Below are positions 25,736-33,977 of a stretch of 64,000 bases of DNA, in pieces (position 1 is the stretch's first letter; the number at the start of each line of letters is the position of its first letter). The DNA comes from ATZT02 sp038145175. GTDB lineage: Bacteria; Actinomycetota; Actinomycetes; S36-B12; UBA5976. The notes beneath the pieces were generated by a model, which saw nothing but the letters and a program-made list of their open reading frames with translations, did no database searches and was not told where the DNA came from. The position numbers were made by a program, and so were the translations under genes. The DNA lies in assembly GCA_038145175.1 (NCBI GenBank), contig JAYQPE010000003.1:124001-188000 (forward strand), in the 5' to 3' direction.

Positions 25736-26566
25736 TTAACCTTCCTTACATCCTGGCAAATCAGGATTACCTAAGCAATCTGTATTTGCATCTGTTACTA
25801 CTCTGCCAGTAGAAAGTGCTCCAACTTGGCCAAGTGCCCTTAATTTTTCAATATGTTGATTAAATTCTTCCCTTGTAACTACTTTTACGTTGAATAACAT
25901 GCGAGAGTGGTCCACTCCGCAAAGTTCAGCACATTTTCCCGCAAACTCACCTAACTTTGTAGGAGTAAGTTCAAAGGCATTTAATCTTCCTGGAACCACA
26001 TCCATTTTCATTAAAAATGCTGGTATCCAGAATGAGTGAATTACATCAGGAGAAGTTAATTCAAATTTAACTTTTTCATCTAAAGGCAAATAAAGCATTG
26101 GTGGATTTGCAGGAGTACCGATGTCATAAACGCCTGCTTCTTTGTAATTAAAAGTCCAAGACCATCTAAAACCAACAACATTAACTGTGTGTTGTTGTTG
26201 TCCCGTTAATTTAATTAGTGGACCTTGGTCTCTTGCTGTGAAATAAAAAAGTCCTAACACAATAACTAAAGGAACAATTGTGTAAAGAATTTCCAATGGA
26301 ATGTTGTATCGAGTTTGTTTTGGAACTTCATTTTCACTTCTTCTTCGATAAAGAATAATTGCTGAAAAAAGTAAACCTAAAACTAAAAGAGCAACTCCAA
26401 TTGCCACAATCCAAGTTCCCTGCCACAAATTTAAGATTGTGACACCTTCTTTGGTTGCAGGTTCTGGGAAACCTATGCGAAGGGCTTCATCTTGAGTTGC
26501 TTTGGAACAAGCTGTTAAAACAAAAAATGAGGAGATCAATAGTGTCGAAAGAATCTTTCGTCTCAA
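25736..26566 (-). CDS. ctaC: Cytochrome c oxidase subunit II (lipoprotein)
   Basis: CuA-carrying subunit that takes electrons from cytochrome c on the outer face. About 276 residues: a lipoprotein signal with lipobox VLTAC (cysteine at residue 20), two membrane hairpin segments, then a cupredoxin domain with TSPDVIHSFWIPAF and the CuA site GKCAELCGVDHSRM. I start it at the TTG at 26566, not at the longer frame start at 26686: AGGAG lies seven to eight bases before 26566, a promoter ends about 22 bases before it, and the longer version would put 40 non-conserved residues before the lipoprotein signal. Confidence 0.93.
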   Translation of the reverse strand: MRRKILSTLLISSFFVLTACSKATQDEALRIGFPEPATKEGVTILNLWQGTWIVAIGVALLVLGLLFSAIILYRRRSENEVPKQTRYNIPLEILYTIVPLVIVLGLFYFTARDQGPLIKLTGQQQHTVNVVGFRWSWTFNYKEAGVYDIGTPANPPMLYLPLDEKVKFELTSPDVIHSFWIPAFLMKMDVVPGRLNAFELTPTKLGEFAGKCAELCGVDHSRMLFNVKVVTREEFNQHIEKLRALGQVGALSTGRVVTDANTDCLGNPDLPGCKEG

Positions 26567-26594
26567 ACTAATCTCTCCTAAGAGCAACTTTGAC

Positions 26595-26623
26595 TGTATA
26601 TATAGCAACATTAGAGCACTCAA
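26595..26623 (-). promoter_or_regulatory. Promoter of the ctaCDF genes
   Basis: Minus strand TTGAGT (26618-26623) and TATACA (26595-26600) spaced exactly 17 bp. Transcription would begin about 22 bases before the TTG start of ctaC, which independently supports that start. It is also a divergent region with the cysteine-desulfurase homologue. Confidence 0.6.
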
Positions 26624-26662
26624 GCCGTTGTGAGGAAAAGAAGGGCAAGTAACGTTTAACAC

Positions 26663-27775
26663 ATGTCGGCTAGCACAAATGCACATATGCGTAATTTTGA
26701 TTCTTTGACTTCAGGGCTACTTCATCCTGCTGCAAAAAAAGCATTAACTTCCTTGCCAGATTATGCCTACTTTGATTCAACCAAGCTGTATCACGAATCA
26801 CGTTCTGCCCGCATGCTTTTAGATTCAGCTCGTGCATCAATTGCTGCCAGATTAAAAGTAAATCCTGATGAAGTTTCTTTTATCCCAAGTGGCAACGCAG
26901 GACTTGATTTAATTGTTTCTGGTTTATTAAATGCCACAAATAACAAAAAAGTTGTGTCTTCAAGTGTTGAACAAAAAGCAATAATTGAAAGATTAAAAAG
27001 TTATGAGTCAAATTTAGTTTCGGTTGATAATCTAGCAAGAATAAACGAAAAAGAATTTATTGAAAAGCTAGATTCTATAAAACCTGGACTTGCTGTTTTA
27101 CAATTTTCAAATCATGAAGTAGGCACTCAGCAACCACTTCATCTGATTTACAAAAAATGTCAAGAATTAAATATTCCACTATTTGTTGATGCATCCATGA
27201 CTGCAGGATTAGTAAATGTAGGTAGTGATTGGGATGTGTTGCTACTAAAACCAAGTAGCTGGGGTGCTCCAATTGGTTTAGATATTTTAATTGTGAAAAG
27301 AAATGTAATGTTTAAATCAATTCTTTTAGATGATGGCCGAGAAAATCATAAATTTTCTAGCAATGTGTTCATCCCACAAGCAGTAGCTATTGGGGCAAGT
27401 TTAGAAGCAATAAATGAAAATAGAAGTGAAATTGCTAAATCATTATCAATTCTTATTAAAGATTTAAGAGAACAATTAGAAAAGATAAAAAACATAATTG
27501 TTTTAGGAGATCCAGTAGCAAGACTTCCGCATGTCATTAGTTTTTTGATAGAAAATGTTGACGGTGAATTTATATCCCAAAACTTAAGTAAAAAAGGCTT
27601 TGCAGTTTCTAGTGGTTCTTCATGCACGCCAGATGCTATAAAACCATCTCATGTATTAAGTGAAATGGGATATCCAAATCAGGCTCACATTAGAGTATCT
27701 CTTTCATTTGATACTAAAAAAGAAGATATTGATGATTTTGTTGTGGCATTGATTCAAACAATGAGTGAAATCTAA
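26663..27775 (+). CDS. Cysteine-desulfurase homologue lacking the expected PLP lysine
   Basis: Class V aminotransferase-fold protein, 370 residues, resembling NifS/IscS-type desulfurases. The sulfur-accepting cysteine is present (C321 in SSGSSCTPDAIKPSHVL), as are FSNHEVGTQQP and VDASMTAGLV. However, where desulfurases have the PLP lysine in a S-x-H-K motif, this has KPSS (residues 196-199, DVLLLKPSSWGAPIG), so serine aligns with the lysine. It may use the nearby K196, be inactive, or do something else. It is divergent from ctaC. The start could be the ATG at 26687; neither has a clear ribosome binding site. Confidence 0.8.
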   Translation: MSASTNAHMRNFDSLTSGLLHPAAKKALTSLPDYAYFDSTKLYHESRSARMLLDSARASIAARLKVNPDEVSFIPSGNAGLDLIVSGLLNATNNKKVVSSSVEQKAIIERLKSYESNLVSVDNLARINEKEFIEKLDSIKPGLAVLQFSNHEVGTQQPLHLIYKKCQELNIPLFVDASMTAGLVNVGSDWDVLLLKPSSWGAPIGLDILIVKRNVMFKSILLDDGRENHKFSSNVFIPQAVAIGASLEAINENRSEIAKSLSILIKDLREQLEKIKNIIVLGDPVARLPHVISFLIENVDGEFISQNLSKKGFAVSSGSSCTPDAIKPSHVLSEMGYPNQAHIRVSLSFDTKKEDIDDFVVALIQTMSEI

Positions 27776-28437
27776 AAAGCTGGTTTTGTTTTCATAACTA
27801 TCTTTAATTGATTTAAATATTTTACTCTAGAAATTTCAATTACTCCCATGCTTTTTAAATGAGGGGTTTGCCATTGCACATCAAAAATTCTTTCTCCCCC
27901 AGCATTGTTCAACTTTTCAACTAAATAGACCATGGCTGTTTTTGAAGCATCAGTTTTTCTATGAAACATAGATTCACCTGCAAATAATCCATTTACTTCT
28001 ACTCCATAAAGACCACCTACTAAATTTTGATTCTCATCCCAAACTTCAACACTATGAGCAAAACCTAAATCAAATAAATCTTTATAAGCTTTTAATATTT
28101 CTTTATTAATCCAACCCTTTGGTCTTTTATCATCGCCACAACCTTTCATAACTTCAACAAATTCTTGATCAAAAGTAACGTGATATTTTTTCATAGATTT
28201 TTTTAAAGATTTTGATATTTTTATTTCATTTAATGGTAAAACTCCTCTTTTTATAGGTGACCACCACCCAATTTCAGTTTTTCCTTCGATTTCAACGTGC
28301 ATAGGAAATATTCCATGTCTATATGAATCAATTAAAGTTTCAGGTTTTAGATCTGCACCTAAAATAACTAGATCATTTTTGGGCATTTGTTCTTTTTTGG
28401 GAAAATTCCAAAGAGAGGGCCCAATTTCTTTTGGCAT
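27772..28437 (-). CDS. aat: Leucyl/phenylalanyl-tRNA-protein transferase
   Basis: Adds leucine or phenylalanine from tRNA to proteins with N-terminal Arg or Lys, marking them for ClpS/ClpAP-type degradation. 221 residues with the family core: YRHGIFPM, IGWWSPIKRGVLPL, WINKEILKAYKDLFDLGFAHSVEVWD, VGGLYGVEVNGLFAGESMFHR and DVQWQTPHLKSMG. Its stop overlaps the stop of the convergent desulfurase homologue within four bases (CTAA). It ends a run with adoK upstream, separated by four bases. Confidence 0.94.
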   Translation of the reverse strand: MPKEIGPSLWNFPKKEQMPKNDLVILGADLKPETLIDSYRHGIFPMHVEIEGKTEIGWWSPIKRGVLPLNEIKISKSLKKSMKKYHVTFDQEFVEVMKGCGDDKRPKGWINKEILKAYKDLFDLGFAHSVEVWDENQNLVGGLYGVEVNGLFAGESMFHRKTDASKTAMVYLVEKLNNAGGERIFDVQWQTPHLKSMGVIEISRVKYLNQLKIVMKTKPAF

Positions 28438-28441
28438 TTAA

Positions 28442-29425
28442 TTACTTAACTAAAAAAGGTTTTATTTCTGTTGCTGGATCTTTTCCGTAAAAATTCTCAA
28501 ATCTTTTAACAAATTCTTCATTTGAAAAGAAATATTCTTGTGTACCAACTGTTTCAATTACATAAGTTGCAAGCATGGAACCAACTTGAGCGCATCGTTC
28601 AGGTTTTAATCCCCACGAATAAGCCGCTAAGTAACCGGCACGAAATGAATCTCCCACGCCTGTTGGATCAATTCTTTCAGTTTCTGGCGGACAAGCAACG
28701 GTAGCAATTACTTCATTTTTACTTTGCACTCTTGCACCTTTTGCCCCTAATGTGGTTACAACTGTTCCAACTCGTTTCATTAATTCATCTGTATTCCAAC
28801 CAACTTTTTTCTCTATCAAACTTGATTCATATTCATTCATGAATAAATAAGTTGCACCTTCAATTAATTGAGCAATTTGTTTGCCATCCATTCTGGCCAT
28901 TTGTTGTGAAGGATCAGCTATGAAATCTATTTTTCTATGTTTTGCCTCTTCTGTGTGTTTAAGCATTGCTAAAGGATCACTTGGACCAATAAACACAAAA
29001 TCTATTTTTCCAACTCTTTTTACAACAGGACCTAATTCAATTAAATTTGATTCACTCATTGCCCCTGGATAAAAGGAAGCAATTTGATTTGCAGCATCAT
29101 CAGTGGTGCAAACAAATCGTGCTGTGTGTTTGTCGTGACTGTAATGGATTGATTCACAATCTACATTGTGTCTTTCTAACCAAGATCTATATTCGGCAAA
29201 ATCTTTGCCAACTGCGCCAACCAAAATTGGCCGAAGTCCAAGTTTTCCCATTGAAAATGCAACGTTTGCTCCAACCCCACCTCTTCTGATTTGTAAATCA
29301 TCAACTAGAAAAGAAAGTGAAACGTGATCTAATTTGTCTGCAACTAATGAATCAGTGAATTTTCCAGGAAAACGCATCAAGTGATCTGTTGCAATTGAAC
29401 CCGTGATTGCAATATTTAGTGACAC
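28442..29425 (-). CDS. adoK: Adenosine kinase, actinobacterial PfkB type
   Basis: 327-residue ribokinase-family enzyme. From its start (NIAITGSIATDHLMRFPGKFTDSLVADKLDHVSLSFLVDDLQIRRGGVGANVAF) it follows the mycobacterial adenosine kinase sequence closely as I recall it, including HTARFVCTTD, ASFYPGAMSE, IADPSQQMARMDG and the catalytic DPTGVGDSFRAGYL. It phosphorylates adenosine to AMP, a purine-salvage step. It lies in the conserved actinobacterial cta-adoK-erpA-nadA neighbourhood. Ribokinase-like activity on sugars is a less likely alternative. Confidence 0.9.
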   Translation of the reverse strand: MSLNIAITGSIATDHLMRFPGKFTDSLVADKLDHVSLSFLVDDLQIRRGGVGANVAFSMGKLGLRPILVGAVGKDFAEYRSWLERHNVDCESIHYSHDKHTARFVCTTDDAANQIASFYPGAMSESNLIELGPVVKRVGKIDFVFIGPSDPLAMLKHTEEAKHRKIDFIADPSQQMARMDGKQIAQLIEGATYLFMNEYESSLIEKKVGWNTDELMKRVGTVVTTLGAKGARVQSKNEVIATVACPPETERIDPTGVGDSFRAGYLAAYSWGLKPERCAQVGSMLATYVIETVGTQEYFFSNEEFVKRFENFYGKDPATEIKPFLVK

Positions 29426-29462
29426 GGGAAGTAAGACTACTAATTAACCGATTAAAAGTGAA

Positions 29463-29813
29463 TTAGTGGAATGAATCGCCACAGGCACAAGATCCACCTG
29501 CATTTGGATTATCGATTGTGAAACCTTGTTTTTCGATTGTGTCTACAAAATCAATTGTTGCTCCATTTAGATAAGGAACACTCATTTTGTCTACAACAAC
29601 TTTCACACCGTTAAAATCTTGAGTTGCATCACCTTCAAGGGATCGATCATCAAAAAATAATTGATATCTCATGCCAGAGCATCCACCAGGTTGCACAGCA
29701 ATTCTTAATGCAAGATCATCTCTTCCTTCTTGATTAAGAAGAGTTCTCACTTTTGTGGTTGCAACATCTGTTAGCAAAATGCCATTTTGAGTATTTGTGG
29801 TTTCAGTGCTCAT
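29463..29813 (-). CDS. erpA: Iron-sulfur cluster insertion protein ErpA
   Basis: A-type Fe-S carrier of 116 residues that delivers clusters to target enzymes. The three cluster cysteines are in place: one in VQPGGCSGMRY and two in GGSCACGDSFH. The family signature LRIAVQPGGCSGMRYQLFFDD and the DPxx-like SVPYLNGATIDFVDT are present. The nearby nadA product (a 4Fe-4S enzyme) and LipA are plausible clients. Free-standing between adoK and glycerate kinase on the minus strand. Confidence 0.95.
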   Translation of the reverse strand: MSTETTNTQNGILLTDVATTKVRTLLNQEGRDDLALRIAVQPGGCSGMRYQLFFDDRSLEGDATQDFNGVKVVVDKMSVPYLNGATIDFVDTIEKQGFTIDNPNAGGSCACGDSFH

Positions 29814-29854
29814 GAGTCAAATTTACCTTTCCTTCTTCTATATATATTGCCACG

Positions 29855-30877
29855 TTATTTCGACCATGTCCTGCTGACCCGCTCCGCGAGCATCACTAGA
29901 GACATAAAAGGATCATTTGGTAAATCTTGTCCAGGTTCAATGCATCCATATGCTCCAACAATTCCTGCCGCAGCTAATTCTCTTTTCCCCGCTAAAACTT
30001 GTCCGCATAATGCAAGACAAGTTTTAGCTGAATCCATTGCCAAATCTGCAATGCCTGTTATGACTTTGCCGCGTAAGGTTTGCCAATCAAGTGAACCCTC
30101 ACCTGTGATTACTAGATCTGAATTTGCAATTTCATTTTTTAAATCGAATGATTCTTCAACAAGTTCTAAACCACTTACTCTATTTGCGCCAAGTGCCATT
30201 AGTGCAAAACCAATTCCTCCACCTGCCCCTGCCCCCAGCATCAATGATGCATCTTTATTGTCTTTTCTTTTAGGAATTCTTTTCGCTAATTGTTCTAGTT
30301 TTATCTCCAATTCTTCAATTAATTCTTTGCTTGCACCTTTTTGTTCCCCAAAACCTTTAGCTGCTCCTCTATTGCCTAGAAGTAATACATCAACATCTGT
30401 GGCGGCAATTAAATCAATATTTGCTAAATCATTTGGATTAATTGTTTCCAATATTCCAACACCTCCATCGATTGAGGCAGTTCCTCCAACTCCTACAAAA
30501 ATTGATTCACATCCTTCAGCGATTGCTTTATTTATTAATTCACCAATTCCTCTTGAGGTGTATTTGTCTGGAGTTTTAGGAAAAGTAGTAATTAATTGTG
30601 GTCCAACAACTAAGTGCGATTCGATGTAGGCAGTTTTTCCAACAATTAACATGGGGGCTTTGATTGAGGTTCCTTCTAAACCTGTAACTAAATACGAAAC
30701 AAGATTTCCGCCAAATCCATATGAAATTGCATCTAAAAATCCAGGTCCACCATCACTCATCGGTGCGAGAAAAAAATCATCTTTGCTGGTTTTTTCCCAA
30801 CCAGTCTTAATAGCTAATGCAGCTTGGGCTGCAGTAAGTGTGCCGGTGAATGAGTCTGGAGCAATAACGATGCGCAC
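29855..30877 (-). CDS. Glycerate kinase
   Basis: Phosphorylates glycerate, feeding photorespiration-like or serine-derived glycerate into glycolysis. The protein begins MRIVIAPDSFTGTLTAAQAALAIKTGW, the typical opening of the GlxK/GarK family, followed by PMSDGGPGFLDAI, GVGGTASIDGGVGILE, GAGAGGGIGFALMALGA and VITGEGSLDWQTLRGKV, the catalytic and nucleotide-binding region. I use the GTG at 30877 (about 340 residues); an upstream ATG at 30907 would leave only six bases to the divergent nadA start and adds residues outside the family. Confidence 0.9.
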   Translation of the reverse strand: MRIVIAPDSFTGTLTAAQAALAIKTGWEKTSKDDFFLAPMSDGGPGFLDAISYGFGGNLVSYLVTGLEGTSIKAPMLIVGKTAYIESHLVVGPQLITTFPKTPDKYTSRGIGELINKAIAEGCESIFVGVGGTASIDGGVGILETINPNDLANIDLIAATDVDVLLLGNRGAAKGFGEQKGASKELIEELEIKLEQLAKRIPKRKDNKDASLMLGAGAGGGIGFALMALGANRVSGLELVEESFDLKNEIANSDLVITGEGSLDWQTLRGKVITGIADLAMDSAKTCLALCGQVLAGKRELAAAGIVGAYGCIEPGQDLPNDPFMSLVMLAERVSRTWSK

Positions 30878-30913
30878 CTCGCAAACTTTAGTAAAGCATG
30901 AAAACATGGTTAT

Positions 30914-32086
30914 ATGGCACCAACTTGGACTGAACCTGCAGCAACTCCTTTACTTCATTTATTGGGTTCTTTATCTGATTCAAATACTGAAAAAGGTGTT
31001 GAATGTCCTGGGCAATTACCAAATCCCTCCTCTCCTGATTTAGTTCAACGAGCATTAGTTGCTAAAGAAAAATTAGGAGATCGTTTATTTATATTGGGAC
31101 ATCATTATCAAAGAGATGAAGTAATCCAATTTGCTGACACAACAGGAGATTCATTTAAATTAGCCAAAGATGCAGCAGCAAGACCTAATGCTGATTACAT
31201 AGTTTTTTGCGGAGTGCACTTCATGGCAGAAAGTGCAGATATTTTAACTTCAGATTTACAAAATGTTATTTTGCCAGATTTAGCCGCAGGTTGCTCAATG
31301 GCTGACATGGCAGAAATTTCTCAAGTTGAGTCATGTTGGAGTGTTTTAGAAGATTTAGGAATTGCCAAATCCACAATTCCAGTTGTTTATATGAACTCAA
31401 CTGCAGCAATTAAAGGTTTTACTGGAAAAAATGGTGGCACAGTTTGTACATCATCTAACGCACAACGAGCTTTAGAGTGGGCTTTTTCAAAAGGTGAAAG
31501 AGTTTTATTTCTTCCAGATCAACATCTTGGAAGAAATACTGCAGTAATGAAATTGGGTATGAAAAAAGAAGATTGCGTAGTTTTTGATCCAAGAAAACCA
31601 AGAGGTGGCTTAACTGATTCGCAATTACATAATGCGCGCATGATTTTGTGGAAAGGTCACTGTTCAGTTCATGCCAGATTTTCACTTAATTCAGTAAATG
31701 ATGTTAGGCAAAGAGTAAAAGATGTTCAAGTAATTGTTCATCCAGAATGTGTCAATGAAGTCGCAGAATCAGCAGATGTAATTGCTTCAACTGAGGGAAT
31801 TATTAAAACTATTAAAGCATCTCCAAGTGGTTCAAAGTGGGCTGTTGGAACAGAATTAAATTTAGTTAGAAGACTTGCTAAACAATTTCCTGATAAAGAA
31901 ATTATGTTTTTAGATAAAACTATTTGCTACTGTTCCACCATGAATAGAATTGATTTACCGCACCTTGTGGCAAGTTTAGAGAATTTAGTTGCTGGAAATA
32001 TTGTGAATCAAATAAAAGTAGATGCCCAAACCAAACAATTTGCCAAAATGGCGCTCAACCAAATGCTTGCCTTGCCGGGTAATTAA
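30914..32086 (+). CDS. nadA: Quinolinate synthase A
   Basis: 4Fe-4S enzyme making quinolinate from iminoaspartate and dihydroxyacetone phosphate in NAD synthesis. 390 residues: ILGHHYQRDEVIQFADTTGDSFKLAKDAA, the catalytic domain opening, then FCGVHFMAESADIL, PDLAAGCSMADM (cluster cysteine), CTSSNAQRAL (second), and HPECVNEVAESAD with CYCSTMNRIDLPHL (third). nadB and nadC are not in the window. The ATG has almost no leader, so leaderless translation is possible. Confidence 0.96.
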   Translation: MAPTWTEPAATPLLHLLGSLSDSNTEKGVECPGQLPNPSSPDLVQRALVAKEKLGDRLFILGHHYQRDEVIQFADTTGDSFKLAKDAAARPNADYIVFCGVHFMAESADILTSDLQNVILPDLAAGCSMADMAEISQVESCWSVLEDLGIAKSTIPVVYMNSTAAIKGFTGKNGGTVCTSSNAQRALEWAFSKGERVLFLPDQHLGRNTAVMKLGMKKEDCVVFDPRKPRGGLTDSQLHNARMILWKGHCSVHARFSLNSVNDVRQRVKDVQVIVHPECVNEVAESADVIASTEGIIKTIKASPSGSKWAVGTELNLVRRLAKQFPDKEIMFLDKTICYCSTMNRIDLPHLVASLENLVAGNIVNQIKVDAQTKQFAKMALNQMLALPGN

Positions 32087-32109
32087 AGGGTGATAATCTT
32101 AAAAAACTT

Positions 32110-32634
32110 ATGAAACAAGGACCAACCCCAAAAAGAAAAGAAGCTGAAGCTGCTCGAAAAAAAGCTTTAAAAGTTCCTAAAGATACCAAGGAAGCAAGAA
32201 AAGCAGTTAGGGAAAGAACCAGGCAGCAGCGCGCTGAAGTAAGAGTTGCTATGGCTCGCGGTGAAGAATGGGCCATGCCTTTAAGAGACAAAGGTCCAGT
32301 TAAAAGAATGGTCAGAAATTTAGTTGATTCTCGTTGGCATTTTGGTGAACTATTTTTACCAATTGCCATGGCAGTTTTGGTTTTATCATTAGTGCCAAAT
32401 CCACAAGTTGCAAGATTTGTTTATTTATTATGGCTCTTGATGATGCTTGGCACCATAGTTGATGAAATATTTTTGGGATTTAAAATTAAAAAAGAAATCA
32501 ATAAAAATTATTCAGATCCCAAAGAGCGTAAAGGTGCAATTTTTTACGGTTTGATGAGAGCATTACAACTTAGAATTTTAAGAATTCCTGCTCCAATTGT
32601 AAAAATTGGTGGAAAGCCTAAAGAATTTAAGTAA
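32110..32634 (+). CDS. DUF3043 family membrane protein
   Basis: 174-residue protein with a strongly charged N-terminal half (KQGPTPKRKEAEAARKKALKVPKD ... AMARGEEWAMPLRDKGPVKRMVRNLVDSRW) and two hydrophobic segments around residues 79-120. This layout and the RDKGPVKRMVRDLVDSRW-like motif define the actinobacterial DUF3043 family, commonly encoded near nadA. Function is unknown; the N-terminal basic part could bind nucleic acid or lipid head groups. Confidence 0.82.
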   Translation: MKQGPTPKRKEAEAARKKALKVPKDTKEARKAVRERTRQQRAEVRVAMARGEEWAMPLRDKGPVKRMVRNLVDSRWHFGELFLPIAMAVLVLSLVPNPQVARFVYLLWLLMMLGTIVDEIFLGFKIKKEINKNYSDPKERKGAIFYGLMRALQLRILRIPAPIVKIGGKPKEFK

Positions 32635-32853
32635 TTACTTACTTAAAGGATGTAGGCTCATGTTTTCCATGGCCAGATTAGTTCCATCCCAAAGTGACAC
32701 TTGATCTATTCCACCTCGAAGTAAAACTCTCCAATTTAGGGTTAACCAATCTTCAGCCTCAGATCTAGTTTTAAATTCTTCGATAACTGCTTCTTTTGGT
32801 AATTGCTCAACTGGTTTTCCGTCTTTATCTAAGTAAACCCAAGTAAATGCCAT
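32635..32853 (-). CDS. Conserved small actinobacterial protein of unknown function
   Basis: About 72 residues (MAFTWVYLDKDGKPVEQLP...), acidic-aromatic, with no signal or membrane segment. The pattern FTWVYLDKDG, then EEFKTRSEAEDWLTLNWRVLLRGG, then VSLWDGTNLAMENMSL matches a small hypothetical family I recall from actinobacteria. I chose the internal ATG at 32853 rather than the longer frame start at 32931, because the upstream 26 residues are basic and unconserved and would run into the riboswitch leader region. Its stop directly abuts the DUF3043 stop. Confidence 0.68.
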   Translation of the reverse strand: MAFTWVYLDKDGKPVEQLPKEAVIEEFKTRSEAEDWLTLNWRVLLRGGIDQVSLWDGTNLAMENMSLHPLSK

Positions 32854-32951
32854 ATTCTGAATTTTTCCTTTATAAAGAAAGTAAGTTAGCCCCCGCGACA
32901 ACTTTTTTTCCTTATGGATAAATAGTTTCACGACTCGCTCCTATTTGGCAA

Positions 32952-32981
32952 TTGACTAAGGGGTAAGTTTCATGTTGTAGT
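32952..32981 (+). promoter_or_regulatory. Candidate promoter of the riboswitch operon
   Basis: TTGACT (32952-32957) and TGTAGT (32976-32981) are spaced 18 bp; transcription would begin near 32988, just before the riboswitch. Confidence 0.42.
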
Positions 32982-32984
32982 TCT

Positions 32985-33165
32985 ACCTAGCACGAAAACC
33001 TGTTCCTTGTAAAAGGGGAAGCTGGTCAAAATCCAGCACTGTCCCGCAACCGTAGGTTCAGAAAAAAAGCTTTTTTTCTGAATAAGTCGGATTACCTAAC
33101 TAGGAATGAGTCGACCAACGCATCCGTCGAGGAAAACGGGGCAGGCCGGATTGTTTTTCTAGATC
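32985..33165 (+). ncRNA. Cobalamin riboswitch
   Basis: The B12-box core is clear: GGGGAAGCTGGTCAAAATCC, then the CAGCACTGTCCCGCAACCGTA continuation, at about 33015-33054, which matches the published element (AGGGAA..GGTG.AAATCC..GCTG.CCCGCAACTGTA). A variable U-rich hairpin follows (GAAAAAAAGC / CTTTTTTTCTG area), then TCGGATTACC, conserved flanks and a 3' part ending at about 33165. The terminator at 33172-33209 follows directly, so binding of cobalamin probably stops transcription. Boundaries are approximate. Confidence 0.93.
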
Positions 33166-33171
33166 CACCTT

Positions 33172-33209
33172 CCCTTTGTTTCTTTTGAAACAAAGGGTTT
33201 TGTTTTTCT
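33172..33209 (+). terminator. Riboswitch-controlled intrinsic terminator
   Basis: An 11-bp perfect stem (CCCTTTGTTTC with its complement), a 4-nt TTTT loop and a following T-run (TTTTGTTTTTCT), lying between the riboswitch and the first gene at 33275. It is a textbook intrinsic terminator and would be the OFF state of a transcriptional cobalamin switch. Confidence 0.88.
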
Positions 33210-33274
33210 AGATTTATTTTCTTAAAGCCCGCTCATCTGGTTAATCAACGGTATTTATTCCAGAGGAGAATAGA

Positions 33275-33955
33275 TTGAAAAAAGTAAAAAGAAATGTTGC
33301 TTTAATTTTCATTGCAACATTATTGAGTTCCCAATTTTTTATAACTTCTGCAAATGCTGCAGATTATCGTTATTGGACATTTTGGGTAACTTCAAATGAT
33401 CAATGGTCATTTGCAAATGAAGGTGCTGGCACTTTAAAAGCAACCGATCAAATGGTTACTGGTTGGAAATTTGCTGTTACGGGTGCAGACAATGGCACAC
33501 CACCAAATCAAAGTGCAGTATTTGCTGACCTTTGTCCCAACACTTCAGAACAGGCTGGAGTATTAAGGGTTGCAGTCATAGTTGATTTCAATGACACAAG
33601 TGTTGCTCCTGATGGAGAAACTCCACCAGCAGAATCACTAATTAATTGTGTAACTGTTAACGATGGTCAAACTGCAGCAGATGCATTAAATGCTGCAGGT
33701 TTAGAAATTCGTGCAAATGAAGGTTTTGTTTGCGGAATCAACGGTTATCCAAAAGAGGAATGTGGAGTTGAAGTTCCTGCCACATCTGCTGAAGCCACTG
33801 AAGTTGAAACTCAAGCCGATACTCCAATGGTGATTGCAGAAAACGAATCTACTTCAGAATCATCAAATACTGATCTTCAACTAATCGCCCTTGCTGCGGT
33901 TTTAGTTGTTGGATTAGCAATCGTTCTTCGCATGAGAAAGAAAAAGAACAATTAA
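33275..33955 (+). CDS. Exported, membrane-anchored protein under B12 riboswitch
   Basis: 226 residues: signal peptide (about 1-28, ending SANA-ADYRYW), an exported domain rich in aromatic residues (YRYWTFWVTSNDQWSFANEGAGTL) with a few cysteines (C in ADLCPN, INCVTV, FVCGINGYPKEECG), an acidic Thr/Glu/Ser-rich linker (about 162-200), and one C-terminal membrane segment ending in a basic tail (RMRKKKNN). The start is a TTG with AGAGGAGA six bases upstream. It is not a recognisable transporter subunit. Its position and layout suggest a surface component that captures the substrate; related actinobacterial SCO2322-type proteins may exist, but I could not verify this. Confidence 0.72.
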   Translation: MKKVKRNVALIFIATLLSSQFFITSANAADYRYWTFWVTSNDQWSFANEGAGTLKATDQMVTGWKFAVTGADNGTPPNQSAVFADLCPNTSEQAGVLRVAVIVDFNDTSVAPDGETPPAESLINCVTVNDGQTAADALNAAGLEIRANEGFVCGINGYPKEECGVEVPATSAEATEVETQADTPMVIAENESTSESSNTDLQLIALAAVLVVGLAIVLRMRKKKNN

Positions 33956-33977
33956 AGAAGTTATAAATAAGACTCTT

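Noticed and set aside
29855..30907. Glycerate kinase start at the ATG at 30907
   Set aside because: It would almost touch the divergent nadA start and adds residues not seen in the family; GTG at 30877 gives the standard MRIVIAPDSF start.
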